Of a stretch of DNA of 64,000 bases, positions 31,301 to 45,180 are shown in pieces. Position 1 is the first letter of the stretch. The number at the start of each line of letters is the position of its first letter. The translations under genes and the position numbers were made by a program. Below the pieces are notes generated by a model. The model had not been told where the DNA came from and ran no database searches. It was given only the letters and a program-made list of their open reading frames with translations. Source of the stretch: Isoetes taiwanensis (Eukaryota; Streptophyta; Lycopodiopsida; Isoetales; Isoetaceae); contig JAJEKV010000005.1 in the NCBI GenBank assembly GCA_021234155.1, positions 15,908,826-15,972,825 on the forward strand. Direction: 5' to 3'.

Positions 31301-34300
31301 ATTAAAAGGTTGGTATTGTTGGATCCTCACGAAGTCATTATGGTAGCTGGTTTGGCATTTAAAAAGAAAATAGCGAGAATAAGCGAAAGAAAGAGCGGGG
31401 AGAAGCACCATACCGGTAAACCAAATATTTATTCTGGAGCCAATGTCCGGGTGTTAGCACAAAAATAAAAGTAGAATCCATTAAGTATCGTGAAACTTAC
31501 ATGATCCATGCATATATCTTTCTTTGCTTGTTCCGGTCTGTTGGGGAAAATTAGTAGCGCTATTTAATCCGAATTGAAGGGGTTAACACAAGGATGTTAT
31601 GTCATGGATCGCTTATAAAGGCGGTATAACTTGTAAGACGAGAACACACCATTTGTGTGTGTGTACAATTTTTAGGATCCTTATAATGGAGAATTTGAAG
31701 ATGTTGAACTTTTGAACACTTGTTGAAAGCAAAAATGCAAAACAGGGTAATTAAAATTATCGAGTATGCGGCGCTTCGAGGTGGAAGCGAAAAAGGGGAA
31801 AATTCCTGAGTAATGACTACGTGTTGTAAAAGGTTTTAGCCTCCCATGGGATTCTAGAATGGGACTTCGCGTAAAAACCAACAAACCCGCCCGAAGATAA
31901 AGATAAAGACTAGGCATGCGTTATCTGGCATACAATGTAATGGCGGAAACTAGGGAGAGAGGGATAGCGACCTTCGGAACTTAATATCGGACCACCTAAA
32001 AGAAATGCAAAGGCAAAGATAAAAGAGGGTAATGAAACAACTTCTCGCCAGGATAAAAAACCCATGCCCCGGGTTTGCGAGGAAAACTAATGAGAAATGG
32101 TAAGCCAACAACCTTGAATGTGTTACTGGAGAGCGAGAAAGCGAGAGTTAATTGTGAGCGCAAAATAGAAACCACGACCCAATAAGCGACCCGAATATTG
32201 TCCATGGAGAGAACCGAAGGAGAGGGTGATGGCGAACAAAAATGAAGCGGGACTAGCGGGGCGGCGGTGGAATCCGCGAAATGCACCAGCAGAGCTCACA
32301 AAAGAACGCAGAGTAGTCCGAGGAAAACAAATAGCACAAGGTTTTCAAGAATCTGCAAAGCAATACCAACAAAACTCCCAAAAGAACGCATTAGTCGAGG
32401 AGAAACAAATAGCACAAAATTTTTGCCGAAAGTCAGAAAGTAAGCGGAGAAGAACATATGAAAAGATAGCATCACCGGTAGATTGAGAACCATTATGTAA
32501 AAATATGCATCACCCGCCGGTGGAATCGCGACATAAAACATCACCGGTGATTGAGAACCATTATGTAAAAATATGCATCACTTTCGGTGGAATAAGCGAC
32601 ATCCGCGACGAATTGGAGAATTTCTTCGATGCAAGGAGGTGATGCGACGAAGAACATAAAAAGAATAGCAACTTGCTCACGGATGGAGAACAACAAAGGG
32701 TGAACAACAAAAATACAGATGAAAGACTCATGCGCCGCCCGCGTCGGTGGAAACCGAGGAAGAGAATAACGAGGAAGGCAGATAAACAGAATTCGGCGAG
32801 GAAGGGCCTAATATAGATCTCCGCTGAGAATGGCGATCGTGAAACGGTCCGATGGGATGGGAAGGATATGAACACAAAACCGGCCGGAGCTACCAAAGGA
32901 CTTCCTCAACTATAAACTGGAGTAACTGCGAAACCTCTAACCAAGCGATAGCAGAAGAACAAAACTCCCCATACCACTAAAAGCGATCGGATAAGGATAA
33001 AGGATCACCGGAGAGAAGGCGAAAAAAGAAGGCAAAACAGAAGCCGGTATGAGATGATAGGAACGGTAGAAATTAAATAGCGAGACGATGCTTGGAGACA
33101 TCTGAAGATAGCGGCGGGGAGAAACAAAGCCGGGATCGAAGAATTCGAAGTTCAAAGAAACTACGCGTTAATGACGAGAACCGGCAAAGCTGGCGGTACC
33201 GATGGAGAAAGCGAAAATTTGAAAGAAGAAGCGGCGCTACTTCGGACGATGGAAATTAATAACGAAAAGAGACATTAAAACAATGAAAATACGATAAGCC
33301 GAATCTAAGGGGAAGCGCCGGTGGATAACATCAATGGCGGTAACTGAAAAAGGAAAGGACATTAAACAATGAAAAGGACGCCGCCAGGTAAGCCAGTCGA
33401 AGGAAGCACCACGGCATGCTGAGCGGCTTAACAAAGGCGGACCGTCGCTGAACGTTAATAAATTTACGGTACACTATGATACTTAGATACGCTCTACGGA
33501 CTTATGTAAAGTGGATATTAATATGACCAGACTCCTGGTTGGGGCCAAAGTTTATGAATGTAGCTCTGGTTGAAGTGAAATTTGGGATATAGCTATGATA
33601 TTCCTTGGGAACCTGTGGCCAATATATCTAGATGGAGATAAGTCAACAAAGGAACCTCAACATGGAACCTCAAAAAGAATAAACAATATGATAAATAAGA
33701 AGGAAAAATAACAAATGCTTGAGGGAATAAGGCAAAGAGAGCATAGATATAAAGATCGGACGAAAACTTATGGTGAGTTAATTAAATTCGCCCCTGCGTA
33801 AGCAGTGAAACGGAAGACGCCCGGCCATCGCGCCAAAGTGAGGGCAAAAAAGAATCGAGATCGCAAAAAGCGGCAAAAGGAAATCTGGCCAAGGCAGACG
33901 AGAAAGGAAAAAGCGGGATCACGGAAGTGAAGAATTTCAAAAGTACATCTTTGAGGCGAGAAAAATTACCGGGGCGCGAGCCCGGCGAGGGTAGCGAGCC
34001 AAAAGAATTAAAAGGTAAAATGAAGCGGGAGAGGAAGTTGAAAATTTGGCGATAAAAGGAAATTAGCGATACGGCGACGAGAACCGAAACCGCGAAAGCC
34101 CGGTAGGTAGAGGCGAAGCGGAGGAGAAAAGGCTGGAAGTACGCGTAGGCGGCATCAACTCGGTGACCTGAGAAAAAAGGAAGGACATTAGAAATTAAAA
34201 ACAATGGAGAAAGCAGCTCTGAGAGGCCAGCGAAGAAAAATTAAGCCCATAAAACAAAGTCCTCCACGATGTCGTCCGAAAGAAGACACCCAATGACGTG

Positions 34301-37300
34301 AGAAAGGATAGCGGCGAGAAAAAAGAAAACAAAATATTATCACGGACAAAATTAAAAATGCAGGTAGCAGAATAAAGGCTCCAAGGAGAAAATAAGATAA
34401 AGAAAACTTATCCTAAGAAGTGTAAGCATACGCCCGGGTATGCGCGGGAAAAATGAAAACCGGGAAATGCGTAAATAAAATGGGAAAACAACCACGAGAA
34501 AAACAAGCGAGATGCATAAATTGTTGAATAAAATAGGCCCACATACAATCCAGCTAGAGATCAAAATTTCCTGAGAATGTGGTCAAAGACAAAAAGCAAT
34601 AAGCTGAAGAAGAAGAAACTCACCTTGTAAGTAATGGCAGAAGAAATGCATAAATGTAAAACGGACAAGGGTCTGGCGAGGCTGAAATCAAGAAATAAAT
34701 AAACGACATGGAAGTGGCGACATGGACGCATGCGGGGAATAAAAGAAATGAAACCACGATATCGCAATTTACCACCGCCGAAGATACGGAAAATATACAC
34801 AACCAAGTTAAAGGGCAGATTACAAAATCCCTGGTTACGCTCGACATCCAAGAGAAAGAAACTGGAGAATTCGAAAAGGAAAAATCAGAAACCGGCGGGG
34901 CGATAAAATTGCTCCAGATCCCGGTAGGCATGTAAATAGTTACATGCTCGATCAAAAAGAAAACACAATTGCAAAGAGAAAAATCGAAACCTATGAGGAA
35001 AATGAAAATTTTAAGATCATCGACATGCGCAGAAACCTCCTGACAGCTAAAACTAAAATGGAAAAAGAGCGGATGAAAAAGATGCCAGCCAATCGAGAAA
35101 CCCGTACCGAATCTCTAAGCGGCATCAGCATCCGATAGAAAGCGGAAGTGCAAAGGAAAAATCGGAAACAACCATAGGGAAAACACAAAATTGGTAAGAT
35201 CGGTGCGATAAAATGAGCACAGGCGACAAAGGCGAAAAGGTAAAGGAACCGTAGGGATAAAGAGGGCATAAAGGCAAAAGCTTCGGAGTATTCGAGGGCG
35301 GTCGTATCGCCCGGAATTACAACTTTCGTAGGGCATTGCCATTATTCCGGATGCACAATGCGACCGGATCGCGATGTATAAAAGGTGAGTGAAGCTGATC
35401 CAGCCATCTCCGGAGGTGCAAAGGGTGCACCTAATGGGCCGAACCAAGGACCGTCAAAGTGCAAATTAAACTAAAAAGGCGAGGAGCCATCTATGGCAGG
35501 GAAAAATGCCTCAAAAATAACACCACGATAAGCGCCAAAGCATCAACCCATCAGTATCCAATGGTGCAAAACCAAGGATCAAACCCAAATGATGTATAAT
35601 GATAAGATAAAGCTAACAATTAAATGCAGAATGGAAAACCGACGCGGTCGATGCAAAAGTGATATCGAGGGGACATGCATAGAAGAGATGCAAGAAACAT
35701 TAAGGCGTATTGATCAAAGCGAAGGAAACCATAGAAATATCACGAGCGTGAAGTATAAGAGCAGCAACTAATATCCACGATGAAAATAATTATTCAAGAC
35801 AAAGTGCAACTGGCAAATGTAATTGTAGAATAAATCTCCGGGCAATCAAAAGAATGAAACCATGAAATCTGACATATAAAATAGAAAAACAACCCGCATT
35901 TAGAAACAACATAAACCTGAGAAAGAAACTAAAGTAAAAATACGGGCGAACATAAACGAAGTCGCCGGAATAACCGGACAAGCTGACGGAAAGAGTCGCG
36001 GTGCATCAAAAACAAGAATGAAACCACAAATTGCAAAAAATAAAACCCAACAACTATAGGAAACTAGAATGAAAAAGATAATACCACGAGATAAGCATTA
36101 TACCACGAGCCAAAGTGTGGTGCATCACGCATAAGATACAAACACAAGTGCAAAGATAAAACCCAAACCCACCATGGAAAATCTAAACGAGGAAAAGATG
36201 CCACATGTAACCACATGGGAACCACATTATAAAAATAACATACAAAAGAGATGCATTAGCCGGATAACAACAAGCTGCGGCCTACCATGGAAATGGGAGA
36301 TGCATGAATGTAAAAGGCGAGATGCAACCCGGGAAGATGGGTGGCCACAAATCTATAGGCAATAAAAGATAAACCAAGAGGAATCACGACGATAGAGATT
36401 ATGAAAACAAGACAACATCCCAAATTAGCGACCGCAAGGGAGGCGAAAGCGAGGAGATTAAAAAGTGAACTGGGAAACGTAAACAAAGAGAAAAGCGGTC
36501 GCGAGGGAGGCATAGACCCATTTAAAATAGTATGGTTACGCCGAGATCCCGCGATAAAACACAAGTCACCGAAAAATCCGAAAAACAACCATGAAAAAGC
36601 CTCAAATTCAAAGGATAATGTCCGCATATATAAAACTAAGATGTCCATCAGAAACTTGGAAAAGATGCGTAAAGGGATAACATGGGAGGGGAAAACCACC
36701 CTAAAACAAAAGCTGGTACCTCATGTTCTAAGTGATTATGAATAAGACATGAGAAAAACATAATCGAAACCCCGCGCGGGAAAAGAAAGGTTTTAAAGCA
36801 CCATAATGTTCGGTATGCTAAAAAAGGAAAACAACGTTCGATAAACAACATTGCAAAGGGGAAAGAGGTACAACATAGGCAACAAGCGACTTGGACAAAT
36901 CATAAAGAAAAATCAAACCCGATAAGGCATAAAAAGTAAGTATAGCGTCGAAAATACATAAAATATCAAAACAATCATGTGAGATGGATGCCAATACATG
37001 AGTGAAACCGGTTGTCGGCCAGCGGAAAAAAGAAGTAAAAAGCAATAGAAGGAAGATAGATAAACCCGTTTGCAAAACCTACATGATAAGCAGCAATACG
37101 CGGTAAACATGATAAACAACAATAACGAAGTATGAACCCTTATAAAATAAGCCTGGAGAGAAGCCGAAATAAATCCACGCGATTGTGTTGAAGTTTATGA
37201 TCAAAAGCGGGGAAAAACAAAACAATTATGCGATTTCATATTATTCAAGAGATGGCACCAACACCTTTACATGCCAGCACAAACCAAAAGCTCACGGCTC

Positions 37301-38700
37301 TATGCAGTAAAATTTGCGAGACGGAGGCAAAGTTATTTGTGGAAAGGAGCTGAGGCAAAACTCAAGAGCAACCCGAGAGGAAGGCAGGAGGAAGAAAGCG
37401 GAAGATGGCCACAAGCAACATGCAAGCGGTGAATGGAAAGCGAGCTGGAGAAAGCATGCAGAGCGAATAGGCGGCCAAAATCGGCAAAAATGCTTGAGCT
37501 GATCGAGAATACAACGGAAGATTAGTGAGGCCAGACAAAACATACCATAGGAGGCGGGGCCGTCGGATTAAATACGCCTGACAATATGAAGGAAGGAATA
37601 CCCGACCCAGGGAACACGAGGATTCAAAGGGGTGAATGAAGCGAAAACCAGTATACTACGCAATGAAGGCGACCGACTCGATTCGACCAAATGGGAAGCG
37701 AATCCACGATGGGATGATCGAGATCAAGGCAATATAGACGAGCAAAGGCATGTTGGTGGTGGAAAGCGGGATCGAAAAGAAGCGGGAATCTTCAGCATAC
37801 GGCAAAGGGCAGATAGAATGGGCGAAAAGGTCAGTGAGGCTAGTTCAGACAGTGAGGAAACTTGAATGGCGAGAGAGTGGCCCGGAAGCCTTGAGGGCAC
37901 GAAAACTAAGGAATAAAAGAACTAAGCAGGAAATGGAACCGGGATCGAGCAAGCTCCGCCTTGATAAGCGGATTAAGAGAGAAGTGAAATCAACTAGAAT
38001 GAAGATGAAGAGGCCCGGACCCTTGGAATGAAACAAAGGCGGCAGAAACAACTTTCCAAAAGCTTGAAGAAGAATGAAGGGAAAACAAAGGAAAAGAAGG
38101 TAAGCATGCACAACACAAGCCGGCTGCCCCAATACGAAAATTGCCCACACTTAAGAAAAACACAAAGTAGGCCGAAATAATCCAACCAATCAGCGAGGAG
38201 ATCAACCAATACCCGGAAAGCGAACCGAACAAAATGCAAAACATCAATCTAGAGGGCAATACCAGCCATCTTGCAGCGTCTTGACCATCCAATCGAACAT
38301 GCAACCCATCTTGGCCCGTCTTGTGACCATCGAATAGCCTATGCACGAGAAAACTCAACATGTGAATGACCCGAGGAGGAGAAGAGCCATCACGATTACC
38401 AAAGAGAACAATAGAAACAAAAAGAATCCGTTATTGATCCACGAGAAGGAAAGCGATAGAACAAAACTATAGAATATCACAGGCGCTATGAAAAAGAAGG
38501 AAGCGTACCTCCCAAAGAAGGATGAGCAAACTTCGCTAGGAAGGTGCGGTGGCGAGGAGGTGGAGAGGCGGTAGAGAAACCCGGTGAAGAAATCCGTTGG
38601 TCGAAGGGCCATTGAAGCCCGCGAGAGGAGAAGAAAGAGGCTGCTGTGAAGACACATGCAAACTACCCATGAAAATAAAGGAAAATCAATTATATCATTT
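31300..38700. repeat. 7-kb purine-rich tract, no gene
   Basis: The plus strand is strongly A and G rich throughout, so the minus strand yields many Phe/Leu/Ser-rich frames of 60-147 codons. None has a domain. Degenerate words recur (ACCACGAGATAAGC, GAGATGCAT, AAACAACCATGA) without a clear period. Composition changes sharply near 39,200. This could be an old, diverged satellite or a purine-biased transposon interior. Confidence 0.5.
32295..32600. repeat. Two short tandem duplications in the purine-rich tract
   Basis: About 52 bp repeats at 32,295 and 32,376 (AAAAGAACGCA and ACAAATAGCACAA shared). About 65-72 bp repeats at 32,466 and 32,538 (ATTGAGAACCATTATGTAAA and ATATGCATCAC shared). Confidence 0.85.
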
Positions 38701-39470
38701 GGACTAAAAATACAATGCTACTTAGATATTTACATTTGGTGTACTGTAGAAAGCTTATCAGGATTAAAAACCCGCCCTTCGGGTTTGAGGAAAAACCCTA
38801 GTGATAAACCTTGACAGGGGCTTAGACAAGCATAGAAGCCGGAAATAGAACTCCCCAAAACCCACGAGAATGGAGAGAAATTAAAACAAAATGCCATTTC
38901 GCCAACCTGTACGCACATCACCAACACCACAAAAACAAAACAAAACAAACCTCCCAGTGGAGGGAGGGCTGATTCTGCTTTAGCGTGCCACTTGACAAAT
39001 ATAATAAACAAAGAAGGGGGTGGGTTCAAAGAAAGAGAATGCTGAGGAGAAGGCGCCGATGAAGTCGATGCGGCAGCGCCTAAAATAGCCCGAACTCCCA
39101 GCAGCGAATGGACATGCGCCCGCTCGCATGCATGCAAAAGAAACATACATGCTTCGTCCCATTCTAGAATAAGCGTCCGATGTCTCGGATGCGATGGGAT
39201 GCAGTAAACCGCTTCTGCAGCGGAGAAAAGCAGCGGAGATTTAAGCTGTTTTGTTCATTACTAATAAATTCTATTATTACATGCTACCTCATATATTAAT
39301 ATTCATATATTGGTATGATATTATGTCTAATTCTATGTAATATTTTTCGTTTTATAATTTGAGCACCTCTAGTTTGATAGATTTATGAGGCTATGATACA
39401 TCATCCATCATTAGAGTATTAGGTAATGTCTATATCTACATCCTTACCACCATCCTTAAGGCCGAAAGAA
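38701..39470. other. Anonymous stretch
   Basis: A mixed-composition stretch with a minus-strand frame of 138 codons (39,146-38,730) that has no recognised domain. A segment with AAAAACCCGCCCTTCGGG near 38,770 resembles one near 32,055. Confidence 0.4.
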
Positions 39471-39479
39471 CGCAAAACA

Positions 39480-39935
39480 CAGTTAACATAAACCATTAAC
39501 ACACAGCTTTGTTTACAACATATTACCACAAACCATTGTATTTAACACATTTAAATTAAAATCCTCCCCTCCGGTTTGGGTGCATATTCTACGGGGGTTC
39601 GTGAAATATATATTCCTACCACGGGGATTCACATTAGAAATGACGAGAGCTAAGAAAATTTACAATACACTGTACAAATTAACACCATTGAGTACATTCT
39701 CTAGGCATATAATGTTGCAAGCTTTTGTATATAGTATGCAAAACTTGTACATGCATACCCCACAAGAAGGGATCGCTGTATGGGTCTAGATCTTGGAATA
39801 AAGGGCAAATATGCCCATTCGTGACTCTCGTTGGAATAGCCAGGTGTGGACGCACCCAAACAAAGGGGTTTAAAAGGGATTTTAATTTAAATGTGTTAAA
39901 ATCTAATAGTTTAATATTTCAACTAGTAATAGTAG
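39480..39935. mobile_element. FB core element, complete inverted repeat (copy 4)
   Basis: Both arms are present without a LINE. The left arm is at about 39,535-39,600 (TTTAAATTAAAATCC, GGTTTGGGTGCATATTC) and the right arm at about 39,845-39,900 (GACGCACCCAAAC, GGGATTTTAATTTAAATGTG). The core between them contains TACATGCATACCCCACAAG, as in copy 1. It is strongly diverged and shows that arms plus core are the ancestral unit. Confidence 0.75.
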
Positions 39936-40822
39936 TTATGAAATAGCATCCATCATGTGGAAGTGTGACATGGGTAGAAACTTCAAGATGTCATGGGTTA
40001 ACATTCATTTGACCAAATGAATTGTGTCTCTAGCAGAAATCAAGTTGTATTGTTTGCTTTAGGATCGCTATACTTTGGTTAGATCAATGAGGTTTTTTTT
40101 TTTCCCCAATAGGACCTTTTTGGACTTCCTAATGATAGTAAACATTTAGGGGTATCTAGCATTTTCTTATGTTTCTTAATTAGTTTTCAAAGGCTGAGAA
40201 TGCAAAGAGGGATATCAAGCATCTTCTTATGTTTCTTATCTGGGTTCTGCCTGCCCAAAGACATGTGGGATGCATAATGCATCTTCTTCATGGGTTATGC
40301 AGAATGCAAAGATGCAAAGGACATTGGGCGGCATTAAGTATGCTCTTTGCTTATAAATGTTTAAAGCATCAAGTCAAAACACCCTTTGTAGAAATTTTTG
40401 AATTCAAAGGCCATCAGGTGGAATGTGGTGTGGTTGAATCAAAATTAAAGTACGTTATTCATTATGATCTTGAAGGCCCGATGAGCTGTTGCTTTCACTT
40501 AAGCCATAAAATTAACGGATAATGCCATATTCATATGCTCTACTTGACACAAGCATGCCATCAAGCCATAGAGGCGATGCTGAGATGTGCCATATTCCGC
40601 TGTAGCCTCCTAACAACACAAGCATGCCATCCATTTTAAAGTCAAACTAGAATAGCCAGATAGAAATAAGAAATTTGATGGGTTGACAACCATTGAATCA
40701 TATTTAGGTTTTCGCGACGCTGATGGGGTCAAAACATGGCTATTTGACCTCATCAACTTCATTTCTTGAGGGGCGGCCATTTATATGGGATATTTTCCAT
40801 GGGATCGTTTCCAATTGTTTAT

Positions 40823-41106
40823 AAGAGCAATGTCAATGATTGTTTGGGACATTATTAGATATCAACACGGGGTAGCTAAAATGTTGGGGATAATGTCAAT
40901 GATTCTTTTTGGACATTATTAGACATCGCTTACACATTTGGAGTTGTAGTGCTTGCATAATTCAACTGTTTGCATAGGAGCATTGTCAATGATTGTTTAA
41001 GGACATTATTAGATATGAACAAAGGGGGCAACTAAAATGTGGGGATAATGTCAACAATTATTTAAGGTTTAGTAGATAATAACTTACACATTTAGAGTTG
41101 TAGTGC
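40823..41106. repeat. Two ~150-bp tandem units
   Basis: Units start at 40,823 and 40,976 and share CAATGATTGTTT, GACATTATTAGATAT, GGGGATAATGTCAA and GAGTTGTAGTGC. The flanks 39,936-40,822 and 41,107-41,930 show nothing I can name. Confidence 0.85.
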
Positions 41107-41930
41107 CTTATAACACATACATGCAGAAAATAATAATCTAAAGTAAAAGCATACATAAAACTTTGTTGAGGTCACAACTATAGCGATTTAAGAACAAAAT
41201 TCCACAAAGCAGCATTTCAAGGGGATGTGGAAGTACTATTGTCTGTGAAAACTCAATGAACTGTTCAATTCATGGGGCCAGTGTAGGATACTACTGTATA
41301 AATTCCTTGTAGCCTTTGGTCATGAGATATTAAAATTACATATGCGGTGAGAAGACATGGAAGAGTGGGAATTACATATAACACTTTGAAGGGCAATATG
41401 CTATCATGTATTAAAGATTAGCGTGAGCAAATCCAAGGCGATGTTTTCCAAAGTAAAGATGCCGGGGATTACCATCTCTGAGGTTATCTTAATACACTTG
41501 ACAGTGGGCACCATTACCCTCAGAATAGAAGAGAGAAATTGAAGCTATATGAGATATGATACACAACATGACAGCTCATAGACATAGCCACTTGCAATCA
41601 ATACAGTGCCCAAAATGATCCAATGGCCCAAAAAGTTACTCTATGTAATGCACAACTTCCCAAAATGATCCACGAGAAGTTACACTATATGCAAATGCAC
41701 TAAGTTTCAAACATTTATAAGTTTCCAAATTATGCCCGGCAACATTTAGTATATTAATGAATATCGTTTACTTCTATTCTCTGTGCACATTATCTGTCGG
41801 CCAAGAGACTTCCATATTATAATAGATAAATGGACTATTTGCTCTGACATGGCTCTTAGGGATGTCTTAATCCTTCTTATAATTGAATAACCCAAAGGGC
41901 TAAAGATTATCTAATTTTGTTTGCCATTTA

Positions 41931-41993
41931 GAGAGAGAGGGAGGGAGGGAGGAGGAGGGAGGGAGAGGGAGAGAGAGGGAGAGAGGAGGAGGG
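41931..41993. repeat. GA-rich microsatellite
   Basis: A run of GAGG, GGGA and GAGAGA units 63 bp long. The minus-strand reading frame over it is an artefact. Confidence 0.95.
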
Positions 41994-42609
41994 ATTACAT
42001 TGGCCACATCTTGACTTAGAGAGGTGAGAGAAGAATCTGAGAGGTGAGAGATTATGAGAATGGGTGAGAGTGGAAAAACCCAACTCTCACCTTGAGAATG
42101 AAATTCACTTGCGGCCCTTAGGGCGTTTCCAGTAACCACTAACAACAACCCCTAAAATTATATGGCTGAAAATCATCACCAAAAACTTTACCTCATTCAG
42201 TGCAGGGCTTGTTTTCCTGTTTCTTAGTCTTCAATGTCATAAAAATCTTGAATTCCCACTAATTCTAACATCCGCCTTGTTGATTTCCAGTCTAGAGGTA
42301 TTTCTAGCTTATTGTGCAATCATATTAATTCAGATTGAATAAGGCTGCTTACATTGATATCAAATTACATTAGAGCAGAGATATTGTTTCTTAGTTTGCT
42401 TGGCAGATTACGTATCTTAAAGTCCAATGTCTAAGGCAAATAGATCTGCCTGACAAATGTGAGCTTCCCCTTTGTGCCTCCTTGCATTGAGAAAATGGCT
42501 CAAGGGGACTCAAAAAGTGAGGCTGATTTTAATGAAAGTGGACTTGGAGACAAATTTTGAGCTAATACAATAACAACAAAAGAGCCAAAGGAAGATGAGT
42601 TCTCAGTGA

Positions 42610-42978
42610 AAATCCAAGCACACTTGGTGTGTAAGTGAATCTTCTCAGCAGAATGAATTCAATGGCTCTTGTTGTTCAAGAAAAGAAAATCCCAAGGAAA
42701 TTGACACAAAGAATAGGAAGACTCAGTCCAATGGGCCAGTCGAGGGTGTTTCCATCTTCACGAACCTCACGAATGAGATGAAATTGGTTACTAATGGTGA
42801 TGCAGATCTTTCAGCTACACAATGGAGAGAAATTCTAGTGAAATTACAACCAATTATTGGTGGATTAGTGGAAATAGAATGGCCGAAGAACAAATGGGAT
42901 AAACTTGAGGCAAATTCAAAGGATGAGAAAAGAACTACGGTCATATGGGTTGAGCCTTCAAATTGCTTGATGGTATGA
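42610..42978 (+). pseudogene. Unrecognised frame in duplicated unit A
   Basis: A 123-codon open stretch reads LVTNGDADLSATQWREILVK and LQPIIGGLVEIEWPKNKWDK. A preceding frame with ATG at 42,495 (MAQGDSKSEADF) may be its displaced N-terminus. The copy at about 46,530-46,760 is frameshifted. Conservation of the reading in both units suggests a former gene or element gag, but I recognise no domain. Confidence 0.4.
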
Positions 42979-43409
42979 AAGAATGGGAAAGTCAAGTATG
43001 GAGTGACATCAAAAACCCCATTCGGTAGGGATGATGGGAACTTTGAGATAGAAGCTTTTGAGGTAGCATATTTGCACACTTTTTGGCAGTTTCTATGAAG
43101 CATTTAGGGTCTGATCTTTGCTTTTTGATGATCCTTTTGAAAGTCGCGAAGACACTCCCAATGTCAATGTTAACATAGATAATTTAGGAAGCCCAAGAAT
43201 GCATGAAATGCCAAACAATCGAACTCCAATAGGTAACCACAGTTCCTCAGCCCGGATCTGCTGACATGCAATCCAACCTAGAGTATGTGGAAAGCCTAAT
43301 GGAAGAAGAGCGGCCCGGTTGTAGATTATTAAGAGATGTTGTAGCTCGAGGAGTCTATCGATGCTCCCATCATTATAAATCTGAGAATTCCCCTCCCATG
43401 GCTACATCA

Positions 43410-44330
43410 CCATGGTAAGAAGCCCTGTCATACTTTCGGACCACTTGGGACCGGGCCGAGGCTACGGAGGTGTATTAGTCCCGTCCTCTGGCAGAATCTA
43501 TACCATGAGGAAGCATACATATAAGTGAGCATACAATAATCATGCAAAAATAATATACCATCCACGAAGGGTGGCCCATCATCCATAATAACGAGAAGTA
43601 ACTTCACTTAGCAAGAGGCACTACCGGTCTCAGGACTCAAAGGGATCAATGCAGGCTAGTGGGGGCCTCAAGATATCCAACAGATGGAAGCATAACATGG
43701 CATTGGTGGCATAAGACAATGGCTAGGGTGAGCTCCCACTCCATCAGCCCCTCCTGTGCACACACTTTCTAGATAAGGTGAATCATGCTACTTGACGTGC
43801 TTGTAGCCCTCGAGCCTTGATCCCAAGGGAATCACCCCTCACGGGACTACTCAGGGTTATCTCCCGTCCGGGAGTAAGAGGCAGGTCGAGGCGTCTCCTC
43901 CCGAGCATGATGGATCCCCTAGGTGTGTTAGAGAACACGTGCAGCATCAGCTGACCCATATCCGTGCGACTTACTCCCCTAAATATAAGGCTGGCTCCTT
44001 GACCCGTTCGGGAGAGCTTGAGGCGTCCATATAGGCATCCCTCGGCTTAGAGAGTGTCAGGCCCATGCACAAACCTATACCACGGTGTCGGCTATAAGCC
44101 TAGCACACTATATAAATGATCACATGAAATTGCGCTAAACAAGACCCCATCACGATTCTTACATCCCTTTTACCGTTATCGGTGCCGAAGACCACACCAT
44201 ATACATCCAAGCCCGAGTTGGCTCTTGTGCATAGGCGCATTTATTGGGTATTAAAGGGATCTAGCTAGAGACATCTCTGCTAAGAGAGGCTTTAGGTCTC
44301 CACCCTTCCCTTAATTCCCAATACATGGAA
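43410..44330 (-). repeat. G2-family LTR remnant, unit A
   Basis: It matches 21,950-22,780 in the same direction: AAGCATAACAT, GACAATGGCTAGGGT, CCCCTCCTGTGCA, GGGACTACTC, CGACTTACTCCC and the TAAGCCTAGC...ACTAT run. It is probably an LTR of a G2/G3-type gypsy element. Confidence 0.75.
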
Positions 44331-44548
44331 GAAGCGGAAAGAAAGAGCATAATATCATCTAAATATCGAGAACAACATACAAAGAGGGAATTTAATCATT
44401 TCCATCTATTCAAGATGTGTCAGCAGAATAAGAAGCTATCTAATGACTAACCCGACCTCTGCTGGGTAGTTGTCGGAAGGCATCCATATTCGAGGCTTTT
44501 TTTATTGAAGGGCGTTAGTCTATTCACCATCACATCATGAGTATAGTT

Positions 44549-45180
44549 TTTTTTTTTTTTTTTTTGAAGGTAAAATTTATTGTATTGATCGGATAGGAAA
44601 AATTACAATACAATGCAAAAGATCCCTCATGGATCCGGATATAGTTCACCGATACAAATGATCATACGGATCAAGAATATGTAACTAAAGAGTACACATC
44701 GCCTCTCTCAACCTCTTCTTACGTCTAACCAGTACTACGAGTATTAGCATCTTCCCAATTAAACAGAATACTATAGGAGCCAAATGCCCATTTCCACAAG
44801 ATCTGAAAAGCGAGGGTCTTAGATGCTCCAAGAAAACCTCTTGCGAGAAATAGAAATGAAAGAAAAGAGATGTGGAGTAACACGAACAATCTCCACTTGC
44901 TTGCTGAGGAAAACCGATATGCTTCGATATGAACAAATTCAATATTTGAGATTAAAGTAAGATCTTTGCATTGGCCGGGATGCTCGGTCGGCGAACTGTA
45001 TAGGCTAAGGCACACTGACCGATACGAACTCTCTCTAATTAGAAACAACGATATGTCACGAATGCTTGATATGGAAAGAATCTTCCTGCTTGGACACACT
45101 CAAATCCCTAGCTTCGGCGTCTTTCGAATATTACAACATCTTGTTTTAAAGCTGGCAGAAATTTAAGATCAAAATTTTCT
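44549..45180 (-). pseudogene. LINE 3' end, unit A
   Basis: A poly(T) run at 44,549-44,567 is the poly(A) tail of a minus-strand LINE. The next bases read (minus) ATACAATAAATTTTACCTTC, typical of plant LINE 3' ends. The minus-strand frame at 44,725-45,099 ends ILWKWAFGSYSILFNWEDAN, which looks like an ORF2 C-terminus. The same tail is in unit B at 47,961, so the LINE inserted before the duplication. Confidence 0.7.

Noticed and set aside
31681-38657. Many Phe/Leu/Ser-rich minus-strand frames that look like membrane proteins
   Set aside because: They are what pyrimidine-rich DNA encodes in any frame. No start context, domain or splice model supports them.
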